From: Rubrivivax sp.
GTDB lineage: Bacteria > Pseudomonadota > Gammaproteobacteria > Burkholderiales > Burkholderiaceae_C
Direction: 5' to 3'
Assembly (NCBI GenBank): GCA_019635285.1
Contig: JAHBZS010000001.1
Location: forward strand, 171,609-235,608
DNA length: 64,000 nt
Shown here: positions 1 to 9,609 of the stretch, piece after piece
Position numbering within the stretch: the first letter of the stretch is position 1
Layout of the letters: each line of letters begins with the position of its first letter
Position numbers and translations under genes: made by a program
The notes under the pieces: generated by a model
Databases searched by the model: none
Seen by the model: the letters and a program-made list of their open reading frames with translations, nothing else
Told to the model about the DNA's origin: nothing

Positions 1-1
1 C

Positions 2-1351
2 GCCAAGGCCGTGGCCTCGCACACCGCCAGCATGGCCGGGGCCTACGAGACCTTCGTGGCGCGTTGCCAGCACGAAGGCATCCTGGTGCAGACCGATGCC
101 CTGCAGATGCTGCTGACGGCGCAGGCGCTGCAGTCCTTTGGGCTGCCGACCGCGCGCGGCATCGCGCTGTTCAGCGGTTCGGGCGGCCAGGGGGCGCTGG
201 GCAGCGACGCACTCAACGACTATGGCCTGGTGCCCGCCGAGCTGGGCGCGGCCACGCGCAGCGCACTCGCCCCCTTCTTCACCGAAAGCAACCAGCAGCT
301 GCCCTACGACATGGGCGCCGCGGCCTCCGGGCCGGGCAAGGGGCGAGCCGACCTGTTCCAGGCCTCGATGGAACCCATCTTCGCCGACCCGGCCGTGGGC
401 GCCTGCGCCTACCTGATGACGCCGCAGGGGCACATGGACGACATCGCGGCGCTGTTCACCGCGTTGGGCCGCAAGTACGGCAAGCCCGCGCTGGTGGTGA
501 ATTGCGCCAGCGGTATCACCGAACACATGCGCCAGGCCCTGCTGGGCCTGGATGCGCCCTTCTGCCCCAGCCAGCACGAGGCCTTTCTGACGCTGCGCGA
601 CCTGCAATGGCTGCGCGGGTACGTACCAACGGACGAAAGCGAGGCCCTTCCTGCCTTGCCCGCGGCCCTGCTGGAGTTCACACAGACGCTGCAGGACGGC
701 ATGCAGGACGAAGACACCAGCAAGCGCCTGCTGCAGCTGGCCGGCATCGACGTGGCCGCCGGCGAGCTGGCAGCCGATGCCGATGCCGCGGTCCGCCTGG
801 CCAAGGAGCTGGGCTATCCGGTCGTCCTGAAGATCGTGGCCGAGGGCGTGACGCACAAGAGCGACATGGGCGGTGTGCAGCTCGACCTGCGCAATGCCAC
901 GGCGGTGCGCGCTGCCTTCGCGCGCATCCGGCGCGCGGCCGAGGGGGTGCCCGGCGCCGTGTTCCAGGGTTGCCTGGTGCAGCCGATGATCAAGGCCGAA
1001 TCCGAGCTGATGCTGGGCACGCTGCATGACCCGCAGTTCGGCCCCTTCCTGCTGGTCGGGGCGGGGGGCACGCTGGTCGAGCTGATGAAGGAAACGAAGC
1101 TGCTGCCCGCGCCGGCCAGCCCGCAGGCGATCGAACGCGCGCTGCGCGGTCTGCGGTGCTTCCCGTTGCTCGACGGCTATCGCGGGCGCGAGCCGGCAGA
1201 CCTGGACCAGCTCGTGACGATCGCCCACCGTGTGTCGGTGCTGGCAGCCACCTTGGGCCCGCGCATGCCGGAACTGGACATCAATCCGCTGGCGGTGCGC
1301 GGCGCCCGCGCGGTGGCGCTCGACGCGCGCATGCGCTGGGCGCGCGCCTGA
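2..1351 (+). CDS. ADP-forming acyl-CoA synthetase, 3' part (5' end outside window)
   Basis: This is the C-terminal part of an NDP-forming acetyl/acyl-CoA synthetase, which joins a carboxylic acid to CoA with ATP. The frame is open from base 2, and the first residues (SHTASMAG) look like the middle of a CoA-ligase domain rather than a start, so the gene begins upstream of the window. Roughly residues 1-210 are CoA-ligase (succinyl-CoA-synthetase-like) sequence. The last 220 residues form an ATP-grasp domain with VVLKIVAEGVTHKSDMGG and the closing ELDINPLAV. Similar long proteins can carry a C-terminal acetyltransferase domain; none is present here. It converges on livF, 46 bp away. The family is confident; the acyl substrate is unknown, although the neighbouring amino acid transporter would fit amino acid or branched-chain acid catabolism. 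Confidence 0.85.
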   Translation, partial: AKAVASHTASMAGAYETFVARCQHEGILVQTDALQMLLTAQALQSFGLPTARGIALFSGSGGQGALGSDALNDYGLVPAELGAATRSALAPFFTESNQQLPYDMGAAASGPGKGRADLFQASMEPIFADPAVGACAYLMTPQGHMDDIAALFTALGRKYGKPALVVNCASGITEHMRQALLGLDAPFCPSQHEAFLTLRDLQWLRGYVPTDESEALPALPAALLEFTQTLQDGMQDEDTSKRLLQLAGIDVAAGELAADADAAVRLAKELGYPVVLKIVAEGVTHKSDMGGVQLDLRNATAVRAAFARIRRAAEGVPGAVFQGCLVQPMIKAESELMLGTLHDPQFGPFLLVGAGGTLVELMKETKLLPAPASPQAIERALRGLRCFPLLDGYRGREPADLDQLVTIAHRVSVLAATLGPRMPELDINPLAVRGARAVALDARMRWARA

Positions 1352-1397
1352 GGCGTGGCGGGCGCGCGGCCGCCCTTCGCCGCGCGGCGCAAGGCGG

Positions 1398-2114
1398 CTA
1401 TTCGCCCAGGTAGGCGGCGCGCACCTTGGGGTCGTCGAGCAGCTTCTTGGCGTCGCCGTGCATGGTGATCTCGCCGGACTCCATCACGTAGCCGCGGTTG
1501 GCCAGCTGCAGCGCGCGGCTGGCGTTCTGCTCCACCAGCAGCACCGTCGTGCCGCGCTGGTGGATGTCGGCCACCACCTCGAAGATCTTGTCGACCATGA
1601 TCGGCGACAGGCCCATCGACGGCTCGTCCAGCAGCAGCACCTTCGGCCGCGCCATCAGCGCGCGGCCCATCGCCAGCATCTGCTGCTCGCCGCCGCTCAT
1701 CGTGCCCGACAGCTGCGCGCGCCGCTCCTTCAGCCGCGGGAAGATGCTGAACACCTGCTCGATGTCGGCCTCGACCTCCTTGTCGTCGCGCACGAAGGCG
1801 CCCATCATCAGGTTCTCGGTGATGGTCATGCGCGTGAAGCAGCCGCGCCCCTCGGGCACCATCACCAGGCCCTGCTTGACCAGGTCCCAGGGGCCCTGGC
1901 CCTTGATGCTGCGGCCCATGAACTCGATGCCGCCCGCGGCCACCGGCTGCAGCCCGGTGACGGCCTTCAGCGTCGTGGTCTTGCCGGCGCCGTTGGCGCC
2001 GATCAGGCTGACGAGCTCGCCTTGCCGCACCTCGAAGGCCACGCCCTTGACCGCCTGAATCCCGCCGTAGGCCACCTTCAGCCCCTGGACCTTCAGCATC
2101 ACCTGCTCTGCCAT
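1398..2114 (-). CDS. livF: Branched-chain amino acid/amide ABC transporter ATPase LivF
   Basis: Second ATPase of a HAAT-family (branched-chain amino acid or amide) importer, a 238-residue cytoplasmic protein. It has Walker A GANGAGKTT at residues 39-47, the signature MSGGEQQ, and Walker B LLLDEPSMGLSP; the last is typical of LivF. The start at 2114 was chosen because GGAG lies 7 bases upstream; a longer start at 2129 would overlap the livG stop as TGATG and add five residues. It is the last gene of livH-livM-livG-livF, so translational coupling to livG is likely. The substrate cannot be told from the ATPase; urea, amides or aromatic acids are alternatives to leucine-type amino acids. Confidence 0.93.
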   Translation of the reverse strand: MAEQVMLKVQGLKVAYGGIQAVKGVAFEVRQGELVSLIGANGAGKTTTLKAVTGLQPVAAGGIEFMGRSIKGQGPWDLVKQGLVMVPEGRGCFTRMTITENLMMGAFVRDDKEVEADIEQVFSIFPRLKERRAQLSGTMSGGEQQMLAMGRALMARPKVLLLDEPSMGLSPIMVDKIFEVVADIHQRGTTVLLVEQNASRALQLANRGYVMESGEITMHGDAKKLLDDPKVRAAYLGE

Positions 2115-2128
2115 TGCCGCGCTCCGCA

Positions 2129-2905
2129 TCAGTGGGGCTTGTGGCCCGTGCCGAGATAGGCCTCGATGACCTTCTCGTTGCGCTGCACGTCGGCCGGGGT
2201 GCCTTCGGCGATCTGCTTGCCGTAGTCCAGCACCGTCACGCGGTCGCACAGCCCCATCACCAGCTTCACGTCGTGCTCGATCAGCAAGATGGTGCGGCCG
2301 TCGCCGCGGATGCGGTCGATCAGTTCGCGCAGCACCACCTTCTCGGTGGCGTTCATGCCGGCCGCCGGCTCGTCCAGCGCGATCAGCGTCGGGTCGGTGG
2401 CCAGCGCGCGGGCGATCTCCAGCCGCCGCTGGTCGCCATAGCTCAGCGTGCGCGCGCGGAAGTCGGTGTAGCGGCCGATGCCGACGTAGTCCAGCAGCTG
2501 CTGCGCACGCTCGCGGATCGCCGCCTCCTCGGCCTTGAAGCCCGCCGTGCGGAACACCGCCCCGACCAGCCCCGAGCGGGTGCGCACGTGGCGGCCGACC
2601 ATCACGTTCTCCAGCGCCGTCATCTCGGGAAACAGGCGGATGTTCTGGAAGGTGCGCGCGATGCCGGCCTTGGCCACCTCGTGCACCGCGCTCGGTTTGT
2701 AGGGCTTGCCGCCCAGCTCGAAGCTGCCCGAGTCGGGGATGTACAGCCCGGTGATGACGTTGAAGAAGGTCGTCTTGCCGGCGCCGTTCGGCCCGATCAG
2801 GCCATACACCTGCCCGCGCTGGATGGCGATGCCGACGTCGGACAGCGCCTGCAGCCCGCCGAAGCGTTTGCTCACGCCCTTGACCTGGAGCACCCATTCG
2901 CTCAT
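2129..2905 (-). CDS. livG: Branched-chain amino acid/amide ABC transporter ATPase LivG
   Basis: First ATPase of the Liv-type importer, 258 residues. Walker A GPNGAGKTT is near residue 37, the signature motif reads LSYGDQ (a usual LivG variant of LSGGQ), and Walker B is LIALDEPAAGMN followed by the switch histidine in LIEHD. The start at 2905 (MSEWVLQVKG) has an excellent Shine-Dalgarno GAGAGGAG a few bases upstream; the frame stays open further upstream but that sequence does not look coding. It lies 13 bp after the livM stop and its own stop overlaps a possible early livF start. Confidence 0.93.
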   Translation of the reverse strand: MSEWVLQVKGVSKRFGGLQALSDVGIAIQRGQVYGLIGPNGAGKTTFFNVITGLYIPDSGSFELGGKPYKPSAVHEVAKAGIARTFQNIRLFPEMTALENVMVGRHVRTRSGLVGAVFRTAGFKAEEAAIRERAQQLLDYVGIGRYTDFRARTLSYGDQRRLEIARALATDPTLIALDEPAAGMNATEKVVLRELIDRIRGDGRTILLIEHDVKLVMGLCDRVTVLDYGKQIAEGTPADVQRNEKVIEAYLGTGHKPH

Positions 2906-2918
2906 CGAACTGCTCCTC

Positions 2919-4013
2919 TCACGGCGTGTTGACCGTTTCCGGCGCGGCCTTGCCGTGTTCCCGCGGCGGCCACAGGCCACGCGGACGCAACAGCATGATG
3001 ACGATCATCGCCAGCGCGATCAGCAACTGGCGCAGGATCGACGAATCGAGCCGGCCGTCGGTCATCTGCTGCAGCGGCCCGGCGACGTAGCGCAGCACCT
3101 CGGGCAGCGCCGCCAGCAGCAGCGCGCCCAGGATCACGCCCGGCAGGTGGCCCATGCCGCCGAGCACGACCATGGCCACGATCATCACGCTTTCCATCAG
3201 GCTGAAGGACTCGGGCGAGACGAAGCCCTGGAACGCGGCGAACATCGAGCCGGCCACGCCGCCGAAGGTCGCGCCCATGCCGAAGGCCAGCAGCTTCATA
3301 TTGCGCGTGTTGATGCCCATCGCCTTGGCGGCGACCTCGTCCTCGCGGATCGCCATCCAGGCGCGGCCGATGCGGCTGACCTCGAGGCGGTGGCAGATGA
3401 CCACGCTGAACACCACCAGCGCCAGGAACAGCCAGTAATACAGCGTTACCGACGGCACCTGGAAGCTGCCGATGTTCAGCGGCTTGCCGAAGTTCAGGCC
3501 GAAGATGTGCATCGGGTCGATGCGGTCCAGGCCGCGCGGCCCGTTGGTGATGTTCACCGGGTGCTCGAGGTTGTTCATGAACACGCGGATGATCTCGCCG
3601 AAGCCCAGCGTGACGATTGCCAGGTAGTCGCCGCGCAGCTTCAGCACCGGCGTGCCGAGCAGGATGCCGGCCATCGCCGCCAGCCCCGCGGCCAGCGGCA
3701 CCACCACCCAGATGGGCGTGTGCAGCCCGTTGGGGAACATCGCCTTGATCGCCGGGAAGGTCTCGAACAGGTGCGGGCTGGCGAGCAGCGCATACATGTA
3801 GGCACCGACCGCATAGAAGGCGACGTAGCCCAGGTCCAGCAGGCCGGCATAGCCGACGATCAGGTTCAGGCCCAGCGCCAGCATCACGTACAGCAAGGCC
3901 AGCGCCATGATGCGCACCCAGGCATGGCCGAACTGCTGCACGAACAGCGGCAGCGCGATCAGCGCGACCGCGCAGACCAGGAAGACGATGATCTTGGTGG
4001 AGGTCTTCTGCAT
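2919..4013 (-). CDS. livM: Branched-chain amino acid/amide ABC transporter permease LivM
   Basis: Integral inner-membrane permease of 364 residues with about ten hydrophobic segments. The family hallmark GYAGLLDLGYVAFYAVGAY lies near residue 54, and the ATPase-contacting loop GRAWMAIREDEVAAKAMGI lies in the second half. It would pair with LivH to form the translocation channel. It sits 13 bp after livH and 13 bp before livG in one operon. Length and motifs are normal for the family. Confidence 0.93.
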   Translation of the reverse strand: MQKTSTKIIVFLVCAVALIALPLFVQQFGHAWVRIMALALLYVMLALGLNLIVGYAGLLDLGYVAFYAVGAYMYALLASPHLFETFPAIKAMFPNGLHTPIWVVVPLAAGLAAMAGILLGTPVLKLRGDYLAIVTLGFGEIIRVFMNNLEHPVNITNGPRGLDRIDPMHIFGLNFGKPLNIGSFQVPSVTLYYWLFLALVVFSVVICHRLEVSRIGRAWMAIREDEVAAKAMGINTRNMKLLAFGMGATFGGVAGSMFAAFQGFVSPESFSLMESVMIVAMVVLGGMGHLPGVILGALLLAALPEVLRYVAGPLQQMTDGRLDSSILRQLLIALAMIVIMLLRPRGLWPPREHGKAAPETVNTP

Positions 4014-4026
4014 GGTGGCCTCCCGC

Positions 4027-4950
4027 TCAGGCCCGGTCGGCCACGCGTTCGCCCAGCAGGCCCTGCGGCCGCAGCGTCAGCACCAGGATCAGCGTGACGA
4101 AGGCGAAGATGTCGGCATAGTTGCTGCCCAGCACGCCGCCAGTGAGCTCGCCCAGGTAGCCAGCGCCCAGCGCCTCGACCAGCCCGAGCAGCAGCGCGCC
4201 GACCACCGCGCCGGCCAGGTTGCCGATGCCGCCCAGCACCGCGGCGGTGAAGGCCTTCAGCCCGGGGATGAAGCCCATCGCATGCTGCACGGTGCCGTAG
4301 TTGGCCGCCCACATGATGCCGGCCACCGCCGCCAGCGCCGCGCCGATGACGAAGGTGGCGGAGATGACGAAGTCGGGCTTCACGCCCATCAACGACGCCA
4401 CCCGCGGGTTCTCGGCCGTGGCGCGCATCGCGCGGCCGAGCTTGGTGCGGTTGACCAGCCAGGTCAGCGCCGCCAGGATCATCGCCGTCAGGCCCAGGAT
4501 GAGGATCTGCGTGACGGTGATCACCGGGCCGCCCAGGTCGATGGGCTCCACCGGCAGCAATGGCGGAAACGGCTTGGGGTTGGGCTTCCAGATGATCATC
4601 GCCACGGTCTGCAGCAGCAGGCTCATGCCGATGGCGGTGATCAGCGGCGCCAGGCGCGGCGCATTGCGCAGCGGCCGGTAGGCGACCTTCTCGATGGCGT
4701 AGTTCAGCACGCAGCACACGACGATGGCCACCGGCACCGACAGCAGCAGGATCAGCCAGCCCGGCAAGCCGGAACCGGCCAGCGCGGTGACCACCGTCCA
4801 GCTGACCAGCGCGCCGACCATCAGCACGTCGCCGTGCGCGAAGTTGATCAGGTTGATGATGCCGTAGACCATCGTGTAGCCCAGCGCCACCAGCGCGTAC
4901 ATGCTGCCCAGCACCAGCCCGTTGATGATCTGCTGGATGAAGATGTCCAT
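4027..4950 (-). CDS. livH: Branched-chain amino acid/amide ABC transporter permease LivH
   Basis: First gene of the liv operon, a 307-residue polytopic permease. The N-terminal IINGLVLGSMYALVALGYTM and INFAHGDVLMVGA are characteristic of LivH, as is the coupling loop with GRAMRATAENPRVA. No periplasmic binding protein (livK) is encoded next to it, although such operons usually have one nearby, so the partner must lie elsewhere. A sigma-54-like promoter lies 54-70 bp upstream of the start. Confidence 0.93.
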   Translation of the reverse strand: MDIFIQQIINGLVLGSMYALVALGYTMVYGIINLINFAHGDVLMVGALVSWTVVTALAGSGLPGWLILLLSVPVAIVVCCVLNYAIEKVAYRPLRNAPRLAPLITAIGMSLLLQTVAMIIWKPNPKPFPPLLPVEPIDLGGPVITVTQILILGLTAMILAALTWLVNRTKLGRAMRATAENPRVASLMGVKPDFVISATFVIGAALAAVAGIMWAANYGTVQHAMGFIPGLKAFTAAVLGGIGNLAGAVVGALLLGLVEALGAGYLGELTGGVLGSNYADIFAFVTLILVLTLRPQGLLGERVADRA

Positions 4951-5003
4951 GGGCGGGGGGCTCCTCGGCGGATCGTTCTCTCGTGTGGCTTGGCACCGAC
5001 CGA

Positions 5004-5020
5004 TGCACGCCGCGTGCCAA
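5004..5020 (-). promoter_or_regulatory. Candidate sigma-54 (RpoN) promoter of livHMGF
   Basis: On the minus strand positions 5020 to 5004 read TTGGCACGCGGCGTGCA. This matches the RpoN consensus YTGGCACG-N4-TTGCW with one mismatch, and the GG and GC elements are spaced correctly. The expected transcription start is about 5 to 12 bases further on, near 4993, which gives a leader of about 43 bases to the livH ATG. The same segment forms an 8-bp dyad (CTTGGCAC at 4989-4996, GTGCCAAG at 5014-5021) that could also be a binding site. Inference from sequence only. Confidence 0.5.
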
Positions 5021-5114
5021 GTCTGCGGCAGCGCGGGCGCATTCTAGGCGCGTGGCCCGGCGCAGCCAGCACGGGCTTTCCCCGTGGGCAGCGCGCGAAT
5101 TCGAGGGCGCAGAC

Positions 5115-6452
5115 CTAGGGTTTGCGCGCGCGCTCGTTGGCTGCGCGCAGTTCGGCCAGGCGCTCGCCGATGCGCAGTTCCAGGCCGCGCGGCACCGGCT
5201 CGTAGAAGCGCGTGCGCGACAGCCCCTCGGGCAGGTAGCGCTCGCCGGCGGCAAAGCCGTCGGGCTCGTCGTGCGCATAGCGGTAGCCCTGGCCATGGCC
5301 CAGCTGCTTCATCAGCCGTGTCGGTGCATTGCGCAGATGCTCGGGCACCGGCCGGGTGCCGTCGGTGCGCACCAGTTCGCGCACCGCGTTCCAGGCGCTG
5401 TACACGGCGTTGGACTTCGGCGCCATCGCCAGGTACACCGTGGCCTGCGCCAGCGCCAGCTCGCCTTCGGGCGTGCCCAGGCGCTCGTAGACCTCGGCGG
5501 CGCTCACCGCCAGCTGCAGCGCGCGCGGGTCGGCCAGGCCGATGTCCTCGCTGGCCATGCGCAGCAGCCGGCGCGACACGTAGCGCGGGTCGACGCCGCC
5601 GTCGAGCATGCGCACCAGCCAGTACAGCGCCGCGTCGGGGTCGGAGCCGCGCACCGACTTGTGCAGCGCCGAGATGGCGTCGTAGAACTGGTCGCCACCC
5701 TTGTCGTAGCGGCGCAGCTGCTCGCCCAGCGCCTGCTCGAGCAGTGCCTCGTCGATGAGCGCCGCGCCCTTGTCCAGGGCCAGCCGCGCGACGTTTTCAT
5801 AGGCATTCATCAGGCGGCGCGCGTCGCCGTCGGCATGCGCGATGAGGCGGTCGCGCGCCGCATCGGCCAGTGCCGGTGCCTGCAGCAAGGCCTGGGCGCG
5901 CTGCAGCAGCGCGCCCAGGTCCTCGGGCTGCAGCGGCTTCAGCACGTGCACGGTGGCGCGCGACAGCAGCGCGGAGTTGACCTCGAAGGACGGGTTCTCG
6001 GTGGTCGCGCCGATGAAGGTGAACAGCCCCGACTCCACATGCGGCAGGAAGGCATCCTGCTGCGCCTTGTTGAAGCGGTGCACCTCGTCGACGAAGACGA
6101 TGGTCGCGCGCCCGGCCCGCCGCGTGGCCTTGGCGCGCTCGACCGCATCTCGGATGTCCTTGACGCCGGCCAGCACCGCCGACAGCACGATGAAGTCGGC
6201 GTCCACCGCGCCGGCCATCAGGCGCGCCAGCGTGGTCTTGCCCACGCCCGGCGGGCCCCAGAGGATCATCGAATGCAGGTGCGACGACTCGAAGGCCACG
6301 CGCAGCGGCTTGCCCGGGCCCAGCAGGTGGGCCTGCCCGGCCACCTCGGCCAGCGTACGCGGCCGCAGCCGCTCGGCCAGCGGCGCATCCACGGGGGTCG
6401 CGGCGGGCACCGGCGCCGGGTCCGCGCCGAACAGCGAATCCTGCGCGTCCAT
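5115..6452 (-). CDS. rarA: Replication-associated recombination protein RarA (MgsA)
   Basis: AAA+ ATPase of the RarA/MgsA/WRNIP1 family, acting at stalled replication forks with SSB; 445 residues, normal length. Walker A GPPGVGKTT is at residues 66-74, Walker B IVFVDEVHRFN near 122, and the sensor region GATTENPSFEVN follows. The C-terminal half carries the MgsA tetramerisation domain (KSVRGSDPDAALYWL). It starts 8 bp after lolA, so ftsK-lolA-rarA is probably one transcript, the usual order in Burkholderiales (serS often follows, but here liv genes do). Confidence 0.96.
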   Translation of the reverse strand: MDAQDSLFGADPAPVPAATPVDAPLAERLRPRTLAEVAGQAHLLGPGKPLRVAFESSHLHSMILWGPPGVGKTTLARLMAGAVDADFIVLSAVLAGVKDIRDAVERAKATRRAGRATIVFVDEVHRFNKAQQDAFLPHVESGLFTFIGATTENPSFEVNSALLSRATVHVLKPLQPEDLGALLQRAQALLQAPALADAARDRLIAHADGDARRLMNAYENVARLALDKGAALIDEALLEQALGEQLRRYDKGGDQFYDAISALHKSVRGSDPDAALYWLVRMLDGGVDPRYVSRRLLRMASEDIGLADPRALQLAVSAAEVYERLGTPEGELALAQATVYLAMAPKSNAVYSAWNAVRELVRTDGTRPVPEHLRNAPTRLMKQLGHGQGYRYAHDEPDGFAAGERYLPEGLSRTRFYEPVPRGLELRIGERLAELRAANERARKP

Positions 6453-6460
6453 GCCGGCGC

Positions 6461-7144
6461 CTACTGCTCGATGACGTCGGCGCCCTTCAGCGGCACGAAG
6501 CGGAAGCGGCCGTCGGGCACGGCCACGTTGGCCGCGTAGTCGCTGAAGTCCAGCCGCGAGCGCTGGCCGAAACCGTCGAGGATCTCGACGGCCGCCAGCT
6601 CCTTGCCGCGAAAGCCGATGCGCATCGACTGGAAGGCACTGTCCTTCTGCTTGGGCGTGGCCTGCACCCAGTCGAGGCCGCCTTGCGAGGGCTGCGCGGC
6701 CAGCTCGAACTCCTTGTCCAGCGTGGCGCCGGCCAGCAGCGCCGCCGGTGTCGCGCCCAGCGCTTGGCCCAGCCGGCGCGCGCTGACCTGGTTGAGGTCG
6801 ACGTCGTGGATCCAGACCTTCTGGCCGTCGGAGACGATCAGCTGCTCAAAGGGCTTGGTGTATTCGAAGCGGAAGCGGTTGGGGCGTTCAAACTCGAAGC
6901 TGCCGCTGGACGTGCGCTTCTTCTGGCCATCGGCCGAGCTGACGACCTGCGTGAACGCCGCGCGGCCGGACTTCACGTCGCGCACGAACTCGCGCAAGGT
7001 GTCCACCGCGTCGGCGCGCGCCGCGGCGCCGGCCAGCAGCAGCGCGCCCGTCAGGCACACGCCGCGCCAGCGGCTTCGCCAGGCGGCAGGCACGGCGCTC
7101 CGAGGAAGACGCGGCGTTGCCGCTGGAAGCAGGGCCCTATTCAT
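6461..7144 (-). CDS. lolA: Outer-membrane lipoprotein carrier protein LolA
   Basis: Periplasmic chaperone that takes lipoproteins released by LolCDE to LolB. The 227 residues start with a long basic N-terminus and a hydrophobic stretch ([17 protein letters not shown]), a probable signal peptide cleaved near residue 44. The mature part has the LolA hallmarks [25 protein letters not shown] and the [10 protein letters not shown] segment. The start codon overlaps the end of ftsK by 8 bp, which suggests translational coupling. A start further inside the gene, nearer the hydrophobic stretch, cannot be excluded. Confidence 0.93.
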   Translation of the reverse strand: MNRALLPAATPRLPRSAVPAAWRSRWRGVCLTGALLLAGAAARADAVDTLREFVRDVKSGRAAFTQVVSSADGQKKRTSSGSFEFERPNRFRFEYTKPFEQLIVSDGQKVWIHDVDLNQVSARRLGQALGATPAALLAGATLDKEFELAAQPSQGGLDWVQATPKQKDSAFQSMRIGFRGKELAAVEILDGFGQRSRLDFSDYAANVAVPDGRFRFVPLKGADVIEQ

Positions 7145-9509
7145 CCCGCTTGGGCACGATCAGCTCGCGGTTGCCGTTGGTGGCCATCGCCGACACCAGG
7201 CCGGACTTTTCCATCTGCTCCAGCAGCCGCGCGGCGCGGTTGTAGCCGATGCGCAGGTGGCGCTGCACCAGCGAGATCGATGCGCGCCGGTGCTGCAGCA
7301 CGATGGCCACCGCCTGGTCGTACATCGGGTCGGCCTCGCCGTTGCCGCCCCCCGCATCGCCGAGCGCCGCGGGGTCGGCGTCGCCTTCCAGCACACCGCC
7401 TTCGAGCAGGCCCTCGATGTAGTTGGGCTCGCCCTGGCTGCGCAGGTAGTCGACGACGCGGTGCACCTCGTCGTCGCTGACGAAGGCGCCGTGCACGCGC
7501 GTCGGCAGGCCGGTGCCGGCGGCCAGGTAGAGCATGTCGCCCTGCCCCAGCAGCGCCTCGGCGCCCATCTGGTCGAGGATGGTGCGGCTGTCGATCTTGC
7601 TGGCCACCTGGAAGCTCAGGCGCGTGGGGATGTTGGCCTTGATCAGGCCGGTGATCACGTCCACGCTGGGGCGCTGCGTGGCCAGCACCAAGTGGATGCC
7701 GCAGGCGCGCGCCTTCTGCGCCAGCCGTGCGATCAGCTCCTCGATCTTCTTGCCGACGACCATCATCAGGTCGGCCAGCTCGTCGATGACCACGACGATG
7801 TTCGGCAGGCGCTCCAGCGGCTCGGGCGCCTCGGGCGTCAGGCTGAAGGGGTTGGGCAGGCTTTCGCCACGCTCGGTGGCTTCGGCCACCTTCTTGTTGT
7901 AGCCGGCCAGGTTGCGCACGCCCAGCTTGCTCATCAGCTTGTAGCGCCGCTCCATCTCGCCGACGCACCAGTTCAGCGCGTTGCCGGCCTGCTTCATGTC
8001 GGTGACCACCGGGCACAGCAGGTGCGGGATGCCTTCGTAGACGCTCATCTCGAGCATCTTCGGGTCGATCAGGATCAGGCGCACGTCGCGCGCCTCGGCC
8101 TTGTACAGCAGGCTCAGGATCATCGCGTTGATGCCCACCGACTTGCCCGCGCCGGTGGTGCCGGCCACCAGGCAGTGCGGCATCTTCGCCAGGTCGGCGA
8201 CCACCGGCGCGCCGACGATGTCCTTGCCCAGCGCGATGGTCAGCTGCGAGGCCGCGTCGTTGTAGACCTGCGAGCCCAGGATCTCGGCCAGGCGGATGGT
8301 CTGGCGCCGCGCGTTCGGCAGCTCCAGCGCCATGAAGTTCTTGCCGGGGATGGTCTCGACCACGCGGATGCTGACCAGCGACAGCGAGCGCGCCAGGTCC
8401 TTGGCCAGGTTGACCACCTGCGCGCCCTTGACGCCCGTGGCCGGCTCGATCTCGTAGCGCGTGATCACCGGGCCCGGGCTGGCGGCGACCACGCGCACCT
8501 CGACGCCGAAGTCCTTGAGCTTCTTCTCGATCAACCGGCTGGTCATTTCCAGCGACTCGGGCGTCACGGCTTCGACGCGCGACGGCGGCGCATCCAGCAG
8601 GTCCACCTGCGGCAGCTTGGTGTCGGCCAGCTCCTTGAACAGCGGCTGCTGGCGCTCCTTGGCCACGCGCTCGGACTTGGGCACTTCCAGCAGCGTGGGC
8701 TCGATGACCAGCGGCAGGTGCTCCACCTCCTGGCGCTCGACCTCGACCACCTGCTCGCGCTCGACCAGTGCCGCCTCGCCGATGCGGCGGTCCTCGGCCT
8801 GCTCCTTGCGCTGCTGGCGCTGCTCGCGCAAGGCGTCGAAGGCGGAGCCGATGCGCTCGGCCAGCGCCAGCCACGAAAAGCCCAGGCTCAGCGACATGCC
8901 GGCCACCAGCGCGGCGATCCACAGCACGCCTGAGCCGGCGAAGCCCAGCCAGTGCGTGGACAGCGGCCCGAGCGTATAGCCCAACACGCCACCCGCAGAG
9001 CCCGGCAACCTGGGCTCCAGCTGGTACAGGCGCGTCCATTCCAGCGCGCAGCTGGCGCACATCAGCAGGGCCAGCCCTACCCAGAAGGCGATGCGCGGCA
9101 GCGCGGCGGGCGCGGCCTGCGTGGCCTCATCGTCATGGCGCATACCGCGCGCCAGGCTGGACAACCACGCACGCAGCCCCACCGGCACCAGCCACCATAC
9201 CGAGTAGCCGAACAGGAACAGGCCCAGGTCGGACAGCCACGCGCCGATCATGCCGGCCTTGTTGCGCAAGGGCTCGCCGTCGCCGGTGGTGGAAAAGCCG
9301 GGGTCGCGCAGGTCATGGGTCGCCAAGGCCAGCAACAGCAGCAGCCAGGCCACCGCGGTGACGACCAGCCAGGCCTGATGGCGCAGCCGCGCCATGGGAC
9401 CGGGGTCGGCCGGCGGCGCCATCAGGGCGGCCTTGGCCGATGACTTGCGTGTGTAGGTGCTACCCGCTGCGGCGCCTTCGGCGCGCAGGGAACCGAGCGG
9501 AAAGGTCAT
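7137..9509 (-). CDS. ftsK: DNA translocase FtsK
   Basis: Septal DNA pump that resolves chromosome dimers and couples segregation to division. About 790 residues: four membrane segments within roughly residues 45-210, a short charged linker, then the FtsK motor with Walker [11 protein letters not shown], the [16 protein letters not shown] segment and [12 protein letters not shown]. The C-terminal gamma winged helix ([20 protein letters not shown]) would read KOPS sequences. The ATG at 9509 (MTFPLGSL) was preferred over the GTG at 9515; neither has a clear Shine-Dalgarno, and an ATG near 9422 preceded by AAGG is an alternative. The linker is short compared with E. coli FtsK, as usual in betaproteobacteria. 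Confidence 0.95.
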   Translation of the reverse strand: MTFPLGSLRAEGAAAGSTYTRKSSAKAALMAPPADPGPMARLRHQAWLVVTAVAWLLLLLALATHDLRDPGFSTTGDGEPLRNKAGMIGAWLSDLGLFLFGYSVWWLVPVGLRAWLSSLARGMRHDDEATQAAPAALPRIAFWVGLALLMCASCALEWTRLYQLEPRLPGSAGGVLGYTLGPLSTHWLGFAGSGVLWIAALVAGMSLSLGFSWLALAERIGSAFDALREQRQQRKEQAEDRRIGEAALVEREQVVEVERQEVEHLPLVIEPTLLEVPKSERVAKERQQPLFKELADTKLPQVDLLDAPPSRVEAVTPESLEMTSRLIEKKLKDFGVEVRVVAASPGPVITRYEIEPATGVKGAQVVNLAKDLARSLSLVSIRVVETIPGKNFMALELPNARRQTIRLAEILGSQVYNDAASQLTIALGKDIVGAPVVADLAKMPHCLVAGTTGAGKSVGINAMILSLLYKAEARDVRLILIDPKMLEMSVYEGIPHLLCPVVTDMKQAGNALNWCVGEMERRYKLMSKLGVRNLAGYNKKVAEATERGESLPNPFSLTPEAPEPLERLPNIVVVIDELADLMMVVGKKIEELIARLAQKARACGIHLVLATQRPSVDVITGLIKANIPTRLSFQVASKIDSRTILDQMGAEALLGQGDMLYLAAGTGLPTRVHGAFVSDDEVHRVVDYLRSQGEPNYIEGLLEGGVLEGDADPAALGDAGGGNGEADPMYDQAVAIVLQHRRASISLVQRHLRIGYNRAARLLEQMEKSGLVSAMATNGNRELIVPKRDE

Positions 9510-9609
9510 GGGCACGATTGTGGCCGATCAGGCGTAAAGACCCCGTGGCGGCCCAGCCAGTTCACCCGGGGGCGGCGAGGCGGGCTTCGGCACCTGCGGT
9601 GTTCCTACA

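Noticed and set aside
4990-5007. A sigma-54 promoter on the plus strand (TTGGCAC...TGCA)
   Set aside because: GG-to-GC spacing is one base too long and the direction leads into the antisense side of rarA; the minus-strand match is better.
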